Shown here piece after piece: positions 27,623-36,505 of a stretch of 64,000 nt of DNA. The DNA comes from Methanobacterium_C sp963845285 (GTDB lineage: Archaea > Methanobacteriota > Methanobacteria > Methanobacteriales > Methanobacteriaceae): contig CAWJRO010000018.1 of NCBI GenBank assembly GCA_963845285.1, forward strand, positions 131,853 through 195,852, written 5' to 3'. Position 1 is the first letter of the stretch, and the number at the start of each line of letters is the position of its first letter. A model generated the notes under the pieces. The model had not been told where the DNA came from. It was given only the letters and a program-made list of their open reading frames with translations, and ran no database searches. The translations under genes and the position numbers were made by a program.

Positions 27623-27855
27623 TTTAGATAGTCTATTTTTTCAGTTAATATTTAATATGCCGGTGTAATCCTTATATATATTTGTAGTATAATACAAATT
27701 TTATAATTATTATTACAAACATTATAACAAAATATATAAGAATGTTCATAAATGTATAGATTGAATTTTATAATTTCATTTTTAAGTTATAGATTATATA
27801 GGTTATAATAGTAAATAATATACTATAATACACAGAGAAAAGGTAATTGATAAAA
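27623..27855. promoter_or_regulatory. Divergent promoter region between the two pilin transcription units
   Basis: 233 bases, extremely A+T-rich, separating the minus-strand pilin-like block from the plus-strand pilin. TATA-like strings occur toward both sides: TATATATTTG around 27676 for the minus strand, and TATATAGG / ATATACTATAATA around 27794-27830 for the plus strand. No strong palindrome is present. A shared control region is likely but its sites cannot be assigned. Confidence 0.5.
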
Positions 27856-28257
27856 ATGGATCAACGGGCACAAATTTCAATGGAGTATGTACTAGTTTTG
27901 GCCATGGTGGTAATCATAGTATGCCTCTTTGCCTTTTATGCAGGTGATCAATCCGAGTTGAATTCTGTATCCAGTGTCGTAAAGTTAGGGGCAGAGAATG
28001 CTACAACAAACATGGTTATAACAAACAGTGGTATGCAACCTGTTAGGGTCACTAGTATTAATGAAAGTGCAAATGGAACTAATGAAAATTTAACAGTAAT
28101 GCTTTCAAGAAACTTAACGAGTGACGTACAGAAACAAGTTGTATTCAACAGTATAATTCAATCTTTAATCAAAGGTGGTTATAGTAACATTACCAGTACT
28201 ACAAACTCTGTTGCTTTAATTACAAACAGACATAACTACACGATTATGATTGGATAA
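27856..28257 (+). CDS. Class III signal-peptide pilin
   Basis: 133 residues starting MDQRA, then QISMEYVLV and a hydrophobic helix: the class III motif with Gln at +1, Ser at +3 and Glu at +5, but with Ala rather than Gly before the cut. The mature domain is Asn/Ser/Thr-rich with several N-x-S/T sites. The ATG at 27856 is preceded by AAGGTAATTGATAAAA; a TTG at 27847 is possible. It is divergent from the larger pilin-like block and most likely substrate of the peptidase at 15923. Confidence 0.82.
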   Translation: MDQRAQISMEYVLVLAMVVIIVCLFAFYAGDQSELNSVSSVVKLGAENATTNMVITNSGMQPVRVTSINESANGTNENLTVMLSRNLTSDVQKQVVFNSIIQSLIKGGYSNITSTTNSVALITNRHNYTIMIG

Positions 28258-28315
28258 CCCCGAATCTTTAAAAATTCAAATTTTTATATACGACAATAAT
28301 ACCAGGCGATTTAAA

Positions 28316-28531
28316 ATGGATGAAAATATTGAGATAAATGAACCTAGCATGAAAAATAAGAAACGAAAGGTTAATAGATGGGGTATATACATCAGCCTTT
28401 GTTTTATAATAATCGGTGTTGTATGGTATGGTGTAAACGTTGGTTTGATACCCATGCAATACGTCCAGCAGGAGTTAGGACCGATTATAGTGGTGTTAAT
28501 TGGACTGTTAATTTTGATAAAATCACTTTAA
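28316..28531 (+). CDS. Small two-helix membrane protein (DUF5668-like)
   Basis: 71 residues: a charged N-terminus (MDENIEINEP, then KNKKRKVNRW), and two membrane helices separated by a short NVGLIPMQYV loop. The pair-of-helices pattern with a central Trp-Gly resembles the DUF5668/LiaI-LiaF transmembrane region. The longest open frame would start earlier (28250, overlapping the pilin), but a TATA box (TTTTTATATA, 28281-28290) lies between, so the ATG at 28316 with its own promoter is preferred. Confidence 0.65.
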   Translation: MDENIEINEPSMKNKKRKVNRWGIYISLCFIIIGVVWYGVNVGLIPMQYVQQELGPIIVVLIGLLILIKSL

Positions 28532-28693
28532 CTCCTTTTAATTTCCCAAAAAAACTTAAAATTGATATTATTTAAAATATTAATTTTTCGAAATGATAAT
28601 GAAGTTAAGTGCTAGTTAAGTTACTTAAATGATTTGAAAGTAATTATATTATATAAATAAAAATTAGTTGAAGCTTAATTATTCATTATTTAA

Positions 28694-28800
28694 GAGGCTG
28701 TCCCATAGTTCAAAATTTGCAAAAAAACCAAGAACAAATAAAGCTTTAAATTCAAAAATAAACAAATTTTGCTTATGAAAATTAATCATGAGACATCCTC
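28694..28800 (+). mobile_element. Family-1 MITE-like element, copy 4 (forward)
   Basis: 107 bp from GAGGCTGTCCCATAG to CATGAGACATCCTC, with the typical interior (AAATTTGCAAAAAAACCAAG). Flanks TTTAA and ATTAA match at four of five bases. It lies 98 bases upstream of the M42 peptidase start. Confidence 0.85.
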
Positions 28801-28897
28801 ATTAATCTTAATTCAATATTCAATGAGTAGATTAATATCCAGTAAATAACATATCCAGTAAATAGATTCTAGAAAACAAATTTAAGAAGGTAATATC

Positions 28898-29926
28898 GTG
28901 AGAGAACTACTTAAAAAACTTACAGATGCGCCAGGAATCTCTGGCTTTGAAGATGGAATTCGAGATGTAATGATAGGTGAATTAAAGGGTCATGTGGATG
29001 ATATTGAAGTGGACAACATGGGAAACATGATTTCCACTAAAAAGGGAAAGGAAGGCAGTAAAAAAGTCATGTTAGCTGCCCATATGGATGAGATAGGACT
29101 CATGGTCCGTTATATCGATAAAGATGGTTTCATAAAGTTCTCAAAGATCGGTGGAATAAACGATCAGATGCTTTTAAACCAGGAAGTTACTATATATACT
29201 TCTAAAGGTGAATTAATTGGAGTTATAGGTTCAAAACCACCACACAGGATGAAAGAGTCTGAAAGAAAGAAAATTCTTGGTTATGAGGACATGTTCATAG
29301 ATATCGGGGCTGCAGATAGAGAAGAAGCTGAAAAAATGGTAGCTGTTGGGGATGCTATCATAATAAATCAGAACTTCGCAGAACTTGGTAAGTCTCTGGT
29401 CAAAGCGAAGGCTCTTGACAACAGGGTGGGTTGTGCTGTGCTAATTGAAGTAATGAAACAGTTAGAAAGTGATGCCACAGTTTATGGGGTTGCAACAGTC
29501 CAGGAAGAAGTTGGTCTTAAAGGTGCAAAAACCTCTGCATTCAAGTTGGATCCTGACATGGCCCTAGTTTTAGATGTTACAATATCCGGCGACCATCCTG
29601 GTATCAAGGAAGAAGAGGCCCCTGCAAAGGCAGGTAAAGGTCCAGTTATAGTACTAGCAGATGCAAGTGGAAGAGGACTTATAACACATCCTAAAGTGAA
29701 AGAACTCCTTACCTCTGTTGCAGACGAGGAAAAAATACCTTACCAGCTTGAAGTCAGTGAAGGAGGCACAACAGATGCATCAGTGATACATCTTACAAGG
29801 GAAGGAATCCCAACTGGAGTTATATCGCCTGCATCAAGATACATACACACTCCTGTAAGTGTTGTGAATGTTGAAGATGTTGAAAATGCAGTAAAACTTA
29901 TTTTAGCAGTTCTTAAGAGGATTTAA
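28898..29926 (+). CDS. M42 family metallo-aminopeptidase
   Basis: Cytosolic two-metal aminopeptidase of the TET/FrvX type, which degrades peptides as large tetrahedral particles. 342 residues with the metal ligands visible: His62 (AAHMDEIG), Asp174 (KALDNRVG), Glu203/Glu204 (VQEEVGLKG), Asp226 (LDVTISGDHPG) and a C-terminal His (RYIHTPVS). Older annotations call such proteins endoglucanase or cellulase M; that is misleading. The start is GTG at 28898 with AAGGT upstream. Confidence 0.92.
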   Translation: MRELLKKLTDAPGISGFEDGIRDVMIGELKGHVDDIEVDNMGNMISTKKGKEGSKKVMLAAHMDEIGLMVRYIDKDGFIKFSKIGGINDQMLLNQEVTIYTSKGELIGVIGSKPPHRMKESERKKILGYEDMFIDIGAADREEAEKMVAVGDAIIINQNFAELGKSLVKAKALDNRVGCAVLIEVMKQLESDATVYGVATVQEEVGLKGAKTSAFKLDPDMALVLDVTISGDHPGIKEEEAPAKAGKGPVIVLADASGRGLITHPKVKELLTSVADEEKIPYQLEVSEGGTTDASVIHLTREGIPTGVISPASRYIHTPVSVVNVEDVENAVKLILAVLKRI

Positions 29927-30433
29927 ATCATTTTAAATCCTTTAAGTATTTAATTTTAAGATTTCCTTTAAACTCCTTTTGATTCTCTTTTTCAATTTTT
30001 AGTTCATTTAGAAACTTCAAATCTATTTTTTTTTGAAAAATTCACATTTTTTATCTAAATTTTCAATGCATTAGATCACTTTTAATCACCTTTTATTAAG
30101 TATTACATCTTCAAATAAATGTGAATATGTTATCATTTTAACAATTAAAAATTGGAATACTTTAAATCATTTTAAGCTTTTTAGGCATCTTTTGAGCATT
30201 TTTAGACCTTACACAAACTTTAAATAGTATTGGAACCCAATGGAAGGTATTCACTAATTACATTGGTGAATAAATTAAATAATTGAATACATAAAAATCA
30301 GGAATATAAGTTGCAGCTCTTTTTGACTTATTTGATCGATAATTAAAGAATTTTAGACAGTTTATGTAAAATTAAGAGTGATAATGCTTTTTTTTAACTA
30401 AAAATAAGTTGTTATCTAATTTACATGTGATAA
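29927..30433. other. Long intergenic region before the secreted Zn-ribbon gene
   Basis: T-runs after the peptidase gene fit termination. An imperfect hairpin, TATTCAC-N11-GTGAATA, lies at about 30249-30273. GTGATAATGCT occurs at 30378 and again at 30427, the second copy running into the palindrome at 30434. No gene with a ribosome-binding site is visible. Confidence 0.45.
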
Positions 30434-30453
30434 TGCTCTTTAATTAAAGAGCA
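30434..30453. promoter_or_regulatory. 20-bp perfect palindrome before the secreted Zn-ribbon gene
   Basis: TGCTCTTTAATTAAAGAGCA reads identically on both strands. It is 62 bases before the start of the downstream gene. It could be an operator or, if transcribed, a hairpin. GTGATAATGCT overlaps its left arm and occurs once more 49 bases upstream. Confidence 0.55.
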
Positions 30454-30514
30454 ATATCTCCTTTGAAAAAGGAATACTGGCTAATTCTTTGAAACACAAA
30501 AATTTTAGATAAGC

Positions 30515-31138
30515 ATGGGAGTTGATGTTATTTCAGAGGATAAACCTCGTTTGAGGTCTAAACATGTAATGCTTTTTGTTGCATGTTTAATTATATTTTT
30601 GCCTGCTTCAGCAGCAGCAGATAGTGCTTACAATGTGCAGGTAACATCGAGTTATGTTACAGCCACAGCAAAATGTTCTGATGGAACAAGTGGTTACTAT
30701 TATCATACAGCTACATTTAAAAATTACTGTCCTCACTGCCATAAGTATGGAACATTAACTTTTAACCCAAAGGGAACTATTGAAGGAGAATGGACTTGCA
30801 GTGCATGTGATGCAGATTATTGTGCAGCTGATGGGAAAGAAAAATTATCAGGAAGCAGTTACTATCTATCATCTTACACACCACCAAAACAAGTAAAAGC
30901 AGCACAAGAAGTAAAAGTGGTAAAAACACAAGAACCCACACAACAGGAAGAATCAGCAGTACAACCGACACAAGAATCAGCAGTACAGCCAGTTGCAGAA
31001 CCAGCAGTACAGCCAGTTGCAGAACCAGCAGTACAGCCAAAACCTGTAGATCCTAAAACTAAAATGTTGAACATCTTAGATTCGTTTAAAGGCAAAAGTT
31101 TTTTTAGCTGGCCTTTAAATTATTATTTTTTTAAATAA
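30515..31138 (+). CDS. Secreted or anchored Zn-ribbon protein with an Ala/Val/Gln/Pro repeat
   Basis: 207 residues. A charged N-terminus is followed by a signal peptide or anchor (HVMLFVACLIIFLPASAAA). Then comes a domain with YCPHC and TCSAC-x3-YC motifs, suggesting a zinc-binding ribbon, around GTLTFNPKGT. Four copies of an 8-residue repeat (ESAVQP/EPAVQP type, residues 146-177) form a flexible stalk, and a short basic/aromatic tail ends it. Similar ribbons occur in my memory of cell-surface proteins of Methanobacterium, often before a catalytic or wall-binding domain, which is absent here. It may therefore be a shortened paralogue. The stop codon lies inside the target duplication of the adjacent mobile element. 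Confidence 0.68.
   Translation: MGVDVISEDKPRLRSKHVMLFVACLIIFLPASAAADSAYNVQVTSSYVTATAKCSDGTSGYYYHTATFKNYCPHCHKYGTLTFNPKGTIEGEWTCSACDADYCAADGKEKLSGSSYYLSSYTPPKQVKAAQEVKVVKTQEPTQQEESAVQPTQESAVQPVAEPAVQPVAEPAVQPKPVDPKTKMLNILDSFKGKSFFSWPLNYYFFK
30950..31045 (+). repeat. 24-bp coding tandem repeat (four units)
   Basis: Four consecutive 24-base units encode ESAVQPTQ, ESAVQPVA, EPAVQPVA and EPAVQPKP. The middle units are nearly identical in DNA (GCAGAACCAGCAGTACAGCC recurs). Such a repeat can change copy number by slippage and would alter stalk length. Confidence 0.85.
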
Positions 31139-31139
31139 C

Positions 31140-31246
31140 GAGCTTGTCTCATAATTCAAAATCTACAAAAAAATAAGAACATATAAGGCTTTAAATTCAA
31201 AAATAATGAAAATTATATAAGCTACAAATAATCGTGAGACAGTTTC
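31140..31246 (+). mobile_element. Family-1 MITE-like element, copy 5 (forward)
   Basis: 107 bp, GAGCTTGTCTCATAA to CGTGAGACAGTTTC, flanked by a perfect 5-bp duplication ATAAC (31135-31139 and 31247-31251). The left copy of the duplication contains the TAA stop of the preceding gene, so insertion occurred exactly at the end of that gene without changing its product. Confidence 0.92.
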
Positions 31247-31322
31247 ATAACAACATTTTTTTTGATATTTTTTTATTAATCCGAACTTATGTAAAACAAT
31301 AATGTTTTAATCTCAATTTTTA

Positions 31323-32036
31323 TCATTCAGAGTCTAATTCTATCCCTGATACTATACTTATTCCACTGGAATTTATTTCATATGTTATAAATTGGGTGGG
31401 TGTCTTAGTGCTTCTCATTTTTATAATATCCATAACACGTTCTCTACGACCTGTATATGGATTTTCACGTTTCATGAGTTTTAAAGCACCATAAACTGAG
31501 AAAAGCGCTATTTCATTGAGTTCTTTGGATGTTGCACTATCAAGTATTATCAAAGCAGTTATGTTTCGCTGTTTAAGGTCGTAAACAAGAAGATCAAAGC
31601 GGTCTCTAAATTCATAAGGTGTTAATTTAGCTGTATAACTTCCTATATTGTCTATAACAACCGTTTGAGTATCCTTGGGTATGTCCTGTAAAAATTTGGA
31701 GAAATTTCCCTTTGTGGATTCAATATCAATACTCATTTCGGCTTCTGTGACTTTGGCCCTTATACCTGCAAGTTCTATGAAGCTTAAAATTCCTTGATCC
31801 TTTAAACTTTTAAGATCCCAACTGAAGGCCTCACTTTGAGTGTAAAGATCGTTTGAATCCTCTTCAGTTGTTATATATGCAGTTTTAAAACCTTGTTGAC
31901 AACTCATTTTTGCAAATTGAAGTCCAAATATGGTTTTACCTGAACCTGCATCTCCTGTTACGAGAATAGACCTCTCTTCGGGAAATCCCCCAGTTATTTG
32001 GTCAATTCCATCTATCCCTGTTTTTATTCTTTTCAA
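31323..32036 (-). CDS. KaiC-like RecA-superfamily ATPase
   Basis: 237 residues, a single KaiC-type domain. It begins KRIKTGIDGIDQITGGFP, followed by Walker A GDAGSGKT at 28-35, the acidic ITTEED stretch after strand 2, and a Walker B-like VVIDNIG. Archaeal single-domain members often work with sensor or gene-regulatory partners. The start is TTG at 32036 with AGGAGAT upstream. It lies 77 bases after the response-regulator/PAS gene on the same strand and is likely its output or partner. Confidence 0.85.
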   Translation of the reverse strand: MKRIKTGIDGIDQITGGFPEERSILVTGDAGSGKTIFGLQFAKMSCQQGFKTAYITTEEDSNDLYTQSEAFSWDLKSLKDQGILSFIELAGIRAKVTEAEMSIDIESTKGNFSKFLQDIPKDTQTVVIDNIGSYTAKLTPYEFRDRFDLLVYDLKQRNITALIILDSATSKELNEIALFSVYGALKLMKRENPYTGRRERVMDIIKMRSTKTPTQFITYEINSSGISIVSGIELDSE

Positions 32037-32113
32037 ACTTTATATCTCCTTTTAAATTGTGGTTTATCTTATCTATTTTTAATTTGATATTTTTAATTTG
32101 ATACAAAAATTAT

Positions 32114-33382
32114 TTATTTTAATGAGAGAAATTTAAATTCACATTTACTTGCACCATCTGCCCTGCAGGTTGTTTGCTCCACATTTCCTTTAAGTTCAGT
32201 CCATGTGAAGCTTCTTATGATTATGGCCCGACATATAATACAAAACATAGGACTAGTTTCATTTTCTTCTATCCATGGACAATTACTGAGTTTAATAGAA
32301 TTTTCATGCCTTTTCAATGTTTTTTCAGAGTTTATTCCAAGGTTTAGAAGGAATTCTGATAACCATGAAAGGTAACATCTAAAAATGGCATCAGTATATT
32401 CTTTGGTTTTATCATAGTCTTCAAGGTATTGTTTTAGTTCTTTTACAAATTTTGGTTTCATATTCCTTTCAAAACGGTCTGAAAAATTTCTTGTAATGTT
32501 GTTTCGGATTTGTGGTGGGATGTTTGATGCAAAAACTGGTAATGCACTTAAAACAAAACTGAAAAGTTCTCCTCTTGCTTTCTCTTTTAAAAGTTCTTCT
32601 TTTTCCTTTTCAGCTTTTCTACGTTCAGTTATATCCCGAAATATAAGTGCAACTCCTAACATGTCACCATTTTTATCTCTAATTGGAGCGCTGCTGTCAT
32701 CAATTGGCAGTTTTTTCCCATTTTTTGTTATAAGAATTGTAGGCTCTTTTAATTCAATTGTTGCGTCATTTTGAACAACTTTTGTTACAGGATTTTCAAT
32801 AAGAGCTCCTGTTTTTTCGTTCACTATCTTAAAAATGTCTGTAAGAGTTTTACCCATTGCTTCTTCAGAATCCCATCCTGTAACTTTTGTTGCAACAGGA
32901 TTCATGAATTTAATATTTCCCTTGTTATCTGTTGCTATAACAGCATCACCAATACTTTCAAGTGTTGTTGAAAGCCATTTTTCACTTTCTTTCAGTTTGC
33001 TCTCCATTTTGTGTTTGTAAAGAGCTACTTCAACAGCACTGTGAAGTTCCCTGTCCTCAAAAGGTTTTATTATATAACCAAATGGTTCGGTTACCTTTGC
33101 TCTTTTAAGGGTTCTCTCGTCTGAGTAAGCCGTAATATACACAACAGGTATATCATAACTGTCACGTATCATTTGGGCTGCTTCAACACCATCCATCTCC
33201 CCTTTCAGCACTATGTCCATTAAAACCAGATCAGGAGTGTTTTCAGCAACTTTTTCAATTGCTTCTTCTCCAGAGGGAGTGATTGAAGTCACAGTGTATC
33301 CTAAGTTTTCTGCTCTCTGTTTTATATCCATAGCCACGATACTTTCATCTTCAACTACAAGAATTTTTACATTTGACGACAT
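32114..33382 (-). CDS. Response regulator with PAS domain and methanogen output domain
   Basis: 422 residues in three parts: a receiver domain (1-125) with the acceptor Asp56 in LVLMDIVLKG and Lys in IIKPF; a PAS sensor (about 133-255: SIGDAVIATDNKGNIKFMN); a short coiled coil; and a C-terminal domain (about 290-422) with Cys residues in SNCPWIEEN, FCIICRA, TTCRADG and KCEFKF. The last part resembles the V4R-like methanogen output domain. There is no histidine-kinase or DNA-binding domain, so signalling is probably by protein contact, perhaps with the adjacent KaiC-like ATPase. GGAG precedes the ATG. Confidence 0.86.
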   Translation of the reverse strand: MSSNVKILVVEDESIVAMDIKQRAENLGYTVTSITPSGEEAIEKVAENTPDLVLMDIVLKGEMDGVEAAQMIRDSYDIPVVYITAYSDERTLKRAKVTEPFGYIIKPFEDRELHSAVEVALYKHKMESKLKESEKWLSTTLESIGDAVIATDNKGNIKFMNPVATKVTGWDSEEAMGKTLTDIFKIVNEKTGALIENPVTKVVQNDATIELKEPTILITKNGKKLPIDDSSAPIRDKNGDMLGVALIFRDITERRKAEKEKEELLKEKARGELFSFVLSALPVFASNIPPQIRNNITRNFSDRFERNMKPKFVKELKQYLEDYDKTKEYTDAIFRCYLSWLSEFLLNLGINSEKTLKRHENSIKLSNCPWIEENETSPMFCIICRAIIIRSFTWTELKGNVEQTTCRADGASKCEFKFLSLK

Positions 33383-33616
33383 GATGCTCTCCTTTATTAA
33401 TCTATTATCGTTTCAATTACTATTATTATAATAAATTTTAAAGTGTAATTAAAGAATATAAAACTCTAACTGAGATAATGATTATTGATCACTGGAGGAA
33501 ATTATCATTAAGTTCTTTACTATTTTTTTGCATCGTTTTAACTATAAAAATAAGAGACATAAACTCCTAATATTTTTATATATCCCCTTTATGATACTCC
33601 CTTTTTTAGATTATCT
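33383..33616. other. Intergenic region before the response-regulator gene
   Basis: Promoter-side DNA of the minus-strand signalling pair. TATTATTATAATAAATTTTAAAG (about 33420-33443, shown in part) holds TATA-like strings. TATTTTTATATATCC lies near 33570. No palindrome or gene was recognised. Confidence 0.4.
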
Positions 33617-33723
33617 GAAGATGTCTCATAATTATTTGTGACTTCTATAATTTTCATTATTTTTAAATTTAAAGCCTTATATGATATTATTTTTTTGTAG
33701 ATTTTGAATTATGAGACAATCTC
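33617..33723 (-). mobile_element. Family-1 MITE-like element, copy 6 (reverse)
   Basis: 107 bp, GAAGATGTCTCATAA to TATGAGACAATCTC, with the family interior on the minus strand. Flanks TATCT and TGTCT match at four of five bases. Its TATA-like segment reads toward the response-regulator gene. Confidence 0.85.
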
Positions 33724-33911
33724 TGTCTATTTTAAAACCATTTTATTTCGTGCCTTCATCTTATTAGTAAGATATAGATTCATTTTATTTAAATAATTTA
33801 GGTGAATTAGATCAGTATTCCTCAAAACAAGTTTAAGATATTTGGATAAATAAAATAAAAATTTTTATAAAAAATTTAGTAAAAACCAAAAAAGGAGCAA
33901 TTATATTTTAT

Positions 33912-34091
33912 GAGAATTTCTAAAAACTTTTAAAATTTAATAATATTAAAAGTTAGCATTTAGTTATTACAAATAAATACGCCATTTAAGACAATTATTG
34001 GCCATTAATAAATCAATTAAGTCATTAATAATATCATAAAACTATTTTCAAACATAATATCAACACTAAATAAAGGTTAATAGAAATTCTT
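33912..34091 (+). mobile_element. Family-2 MITE-like element, copy A
   Basis: 180 bp from GAGAATTTCTA to TAGAAATTCTT (the last base differs from the other copies), flanked by TTAT on both sides (33908-33911 and 34092-34095). The interior shares long identical stretches with copies B and C, such as AATTTAATAATATTAAAAG and TTATTACAAATAAATA. There is no open frame. It lies in the gap beyond the 3' end of uvrC. Confidence 0.88.
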
Positions 34092-34258
34092 TTATATTTA
34101 AATTAAATATTAAGTTCCCTTTTTTAGGTACTAATCTATTTAAGTTTAAATTCTTTAATTTAATTTAATTTTAAACTAGTCTAAATTTTAACTGTTTTAA
34201 TTTATTTTTAACTATTTTAATCCACATTTTTTTTAACTATTCTAATCCATTTTCACAG

Positions 34259-36049
34259 CTAATTTTCGTAATGATCCTCGTGGGTTTCGTTATCTACCCT
34301 GTGTATATACTCATGAATATTACGTGCCAGATTATTACTTATGCCCTTAACATCTGCAATATCTTCAACACTGGCTTTTTTCAATTTATCAAGGCTTCCA
34401 AAGTGTTTTAGAAGTTTTATTTTTCTTTTATTCCCGACTCCGGGAATTTTATCCAGTATTGAACTGTTGAGTTGTTTGGAACGCAGCTTTTTATGGTACG
34501 TCACTGCAAATCTGTGAGCTTCATCCCTGACTCGCTGCAGGAGATGCAGAGCTTCCGAATTTTGGGGTAAAATAATTGGGCTTGGTATATGTGGCATGAA
34601 AACGTGTTCAAATTCTTTTGCAAGTCCTATAACTGGCAGGTCCATTTCAAGGGATCTGAAAACGTCCAGAGCAACGTTGAGCTGACCTTTACCTCCATCC
34701 ACAAGGACAAGATCCGGCTTATTTTCACCCTCTCTTTTAAGGCGTCCGTATCTCCTCGTTAAAACCTCTTTCATCATTGCGTAATCATCAGGCCCACTTG
34801 TATTTACTTTGAACCTTCTGTAACCTCCCTTTTTGGGTGCACCGTCTTCAAACACAACCATGGATCCTACTGCCAGTTTTCCGCTGATGTTTGAAATATC
34901 AAATGCTTCGATGCGCCTTGGAAGTTTTGGTATCCTTAAATATTTTTTCAGGTCAATAAGTGCTCCTTTAACTTCTTCCTGATGTTTTCGAATGATATCA
35001 GCATTTTTAGCAACCATCTGAACCAGACGATACTCCATACCCTCATCAGGAACCTTGAAAATCACTTTATCTTCTCTCTTTTCTGACAGCCATTCTAAAA
35101 GTAGTTCTTTATCATCAACTTCGTATTGGAGCACGATCTCGGCTGGAACGTGTCGAGGTCCAGAGTAGTACTGTTTTAAGAATGCGGATAAAACCTGATC
35201 TGAGGGGGTGTTTTCAGCACCGCTCATGAGGAAATCGTCTTTCCCTATGATTTTACCGTCTCTAACAGAGAACACAACGACACATGCCAACTTTTCATTA
35301 CATGAACATGCCACAACATCTTGATCAAGGTTTCTTGTGAGTTCCATTTTCTGTTTTTCAAGTATGTCATCTATGGAGTTCAGCTGGTCCCTTATAACTG
35401 CAGCTTTTTCATATTCATGATTCTGGGCCGCATCTGCCATGTTCTGTTTGAGTATTTCAATTATTTTGTTATATTTGCCCTCAAAAAATAATGTTACTTT
35501 ATCTACCTGTTTTCTATATTCTTCTTTGCTTATTTTATTATCACATGGGGCGTTGCAAAGATATATCTGGTAGTTGAGGCAGGGTCCATCCATTCTTTTA
35601 CAGTCCCTTATCTTAAAAATAGCTTTCAGAAATTTAACAAGTCTTTTAACAGCTCCAGAGTCAGTAAATGGTCCATAATAATATGAACCATCATCCAAAA
35701 CTCTCCTTGTGATTAAAACTCTGGGATAATCTTCATTGGTTACTTTTATGTAGGGGTAACGTTTATCATCCTTGAGGCGTATATTATACCGGGGCATGTG
35801 CTTTTTTATCAGGTTTGATTCCAGGATCAGGGCTTCCTTCTCAGTATCAGTGATTATATATTCAAGATGGTTGAACTGCCTCATCTGTGCTCGAGTTTTT
35901 GGAGAGTCAATATCATCCTTAAAATAGGATTTAACCCTTTTTTTAAGGGATTTAGCCTTTCCAACATAGATAACCCGATCTTCAACATCTTTCATGATGT
36001 ATACGCCCGGTTTATCTGGTAAATCTTCTGGTTTGTTGCTTTGAGCCAC
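34259..36049 (-). CDS. uvrC: UvrABC excinuclease subunit C
   Basis: Makes the two incisions during nucleotide excision repair. 596 residues: an N-terminal GIY-YIG nuclease domain (GVYIMKD, then VIYVGKAKSL), a Cys-rich stretch (CKRMDGPCLNYQIYLCNAPC) that can bind a metal cluster, a UvrB-interacting UVR region, an RNase H-like nuclease domain (EAFDISNISG, LVLVDGGKGQL) and C-terminal HhH motifs (IPGVGNKRKIKLLKHFGS, SNNLARNIHEY). The start is GTG with AAGGAG upstream. It is divergent from uvrBA. Archaea of this group are thought to have gained the system from bacteria. Confidence 0.96.
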   Translation of the reverse strand: MAQSNKPEDLPDKPGVYIMKDVEDRVIYVGKAKSLKKRVKSYFKDDIDSPKTRAQMRQFNHLEYIITDTEKEALILESNLIKKHMPRYNIRLKDDKRYPYIKVTNEDYPRVLITRRVLDDGSYYYGPFTDSGAVKRLVKFLKAIFKIRDCKRMDGPCLNYQIYLCNAPCDNKISKEEYRKQVDKVTLFFEGKYNKIIEILKQNMADAAQNHEYEKAAVIRDQLNSIDDILEKQKMELTRNLDQDVVACSCNEKLACVVVFSVRDGKIIGKDDFLMSGAENTPSDQVLSAFLKQYYSGPRHVPAEIVLQYEVDDKELLLEWLSEKREDKVIFKVPDEGMEYRLVQMVAKNADIIRKHQEEVKGALIDLKKYLRIPKLPRRIEAFDISNISGKLAVGSMVVFEDGAPKKGGYRRFKVNTSGPDDYAMMKEVLTRRYGRLKREGENKPDLVLVDGGKGQLNVALDVFRSLEMDLPVIGLAKEFEHVFMPHIPSPIILPQNSEALHLLQRVRDEAHRFAVTYHKKLRSKQLNSSILDKIPGVGNKRKIKLLKHFGSLDKLKKASVEDIADVKGISNNLARNIHEYIHRVDNETHEDHYEN

Positions 36050-36505
36050 TAGTTTTCATCTCCTTATTTGAAGTTTAGGTCTTTAGTAAGAGATTGATTA
36101 AGAAATTGTTTTTATAATAATTATAATAAATTTTAGATTTTACTTAATTAAATAATAAATTTAATAATCAAATTTAGTTTATTTCCATATTTTTACTATT
36201 TTTAATGTTATATTGATTATTTAGAATTATCTAATTATAAATTCAAACAAACCAATGCATGTAATGTAATATTTATAATGTAAAACTTAGCAAAATAGGA
36301 ACTTATATATTAATGTAAAAACTAAGTAGACTATATATTTATTTATATATATCTGTTAAATTTTATTATATAGTAAAGTGGATAAAACAATTTTAGTTTT
36401 ACTAATAATATATATTAAAATACATAAATTATCTATTTTTAATTACCAATTAGAACAAAATTCAGAAATAATTTTAGAATTTATATACACATAATAATTT
36501 TAAAT
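36050..36505. other. Divergent promoter region between uvrC and uvrB
   Basis: About 460 bases of A+T-rich DNA with many TATA-like strings (for example TATATATTTATTTATATATA around 36331-36352). The most likely uvrB TATA box is TTTATATAC at about 36479-36487, which places the start of transcription close to the inverted repeat at 36506. No copy of the mobile repeats is present. Confidence 0.5.
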
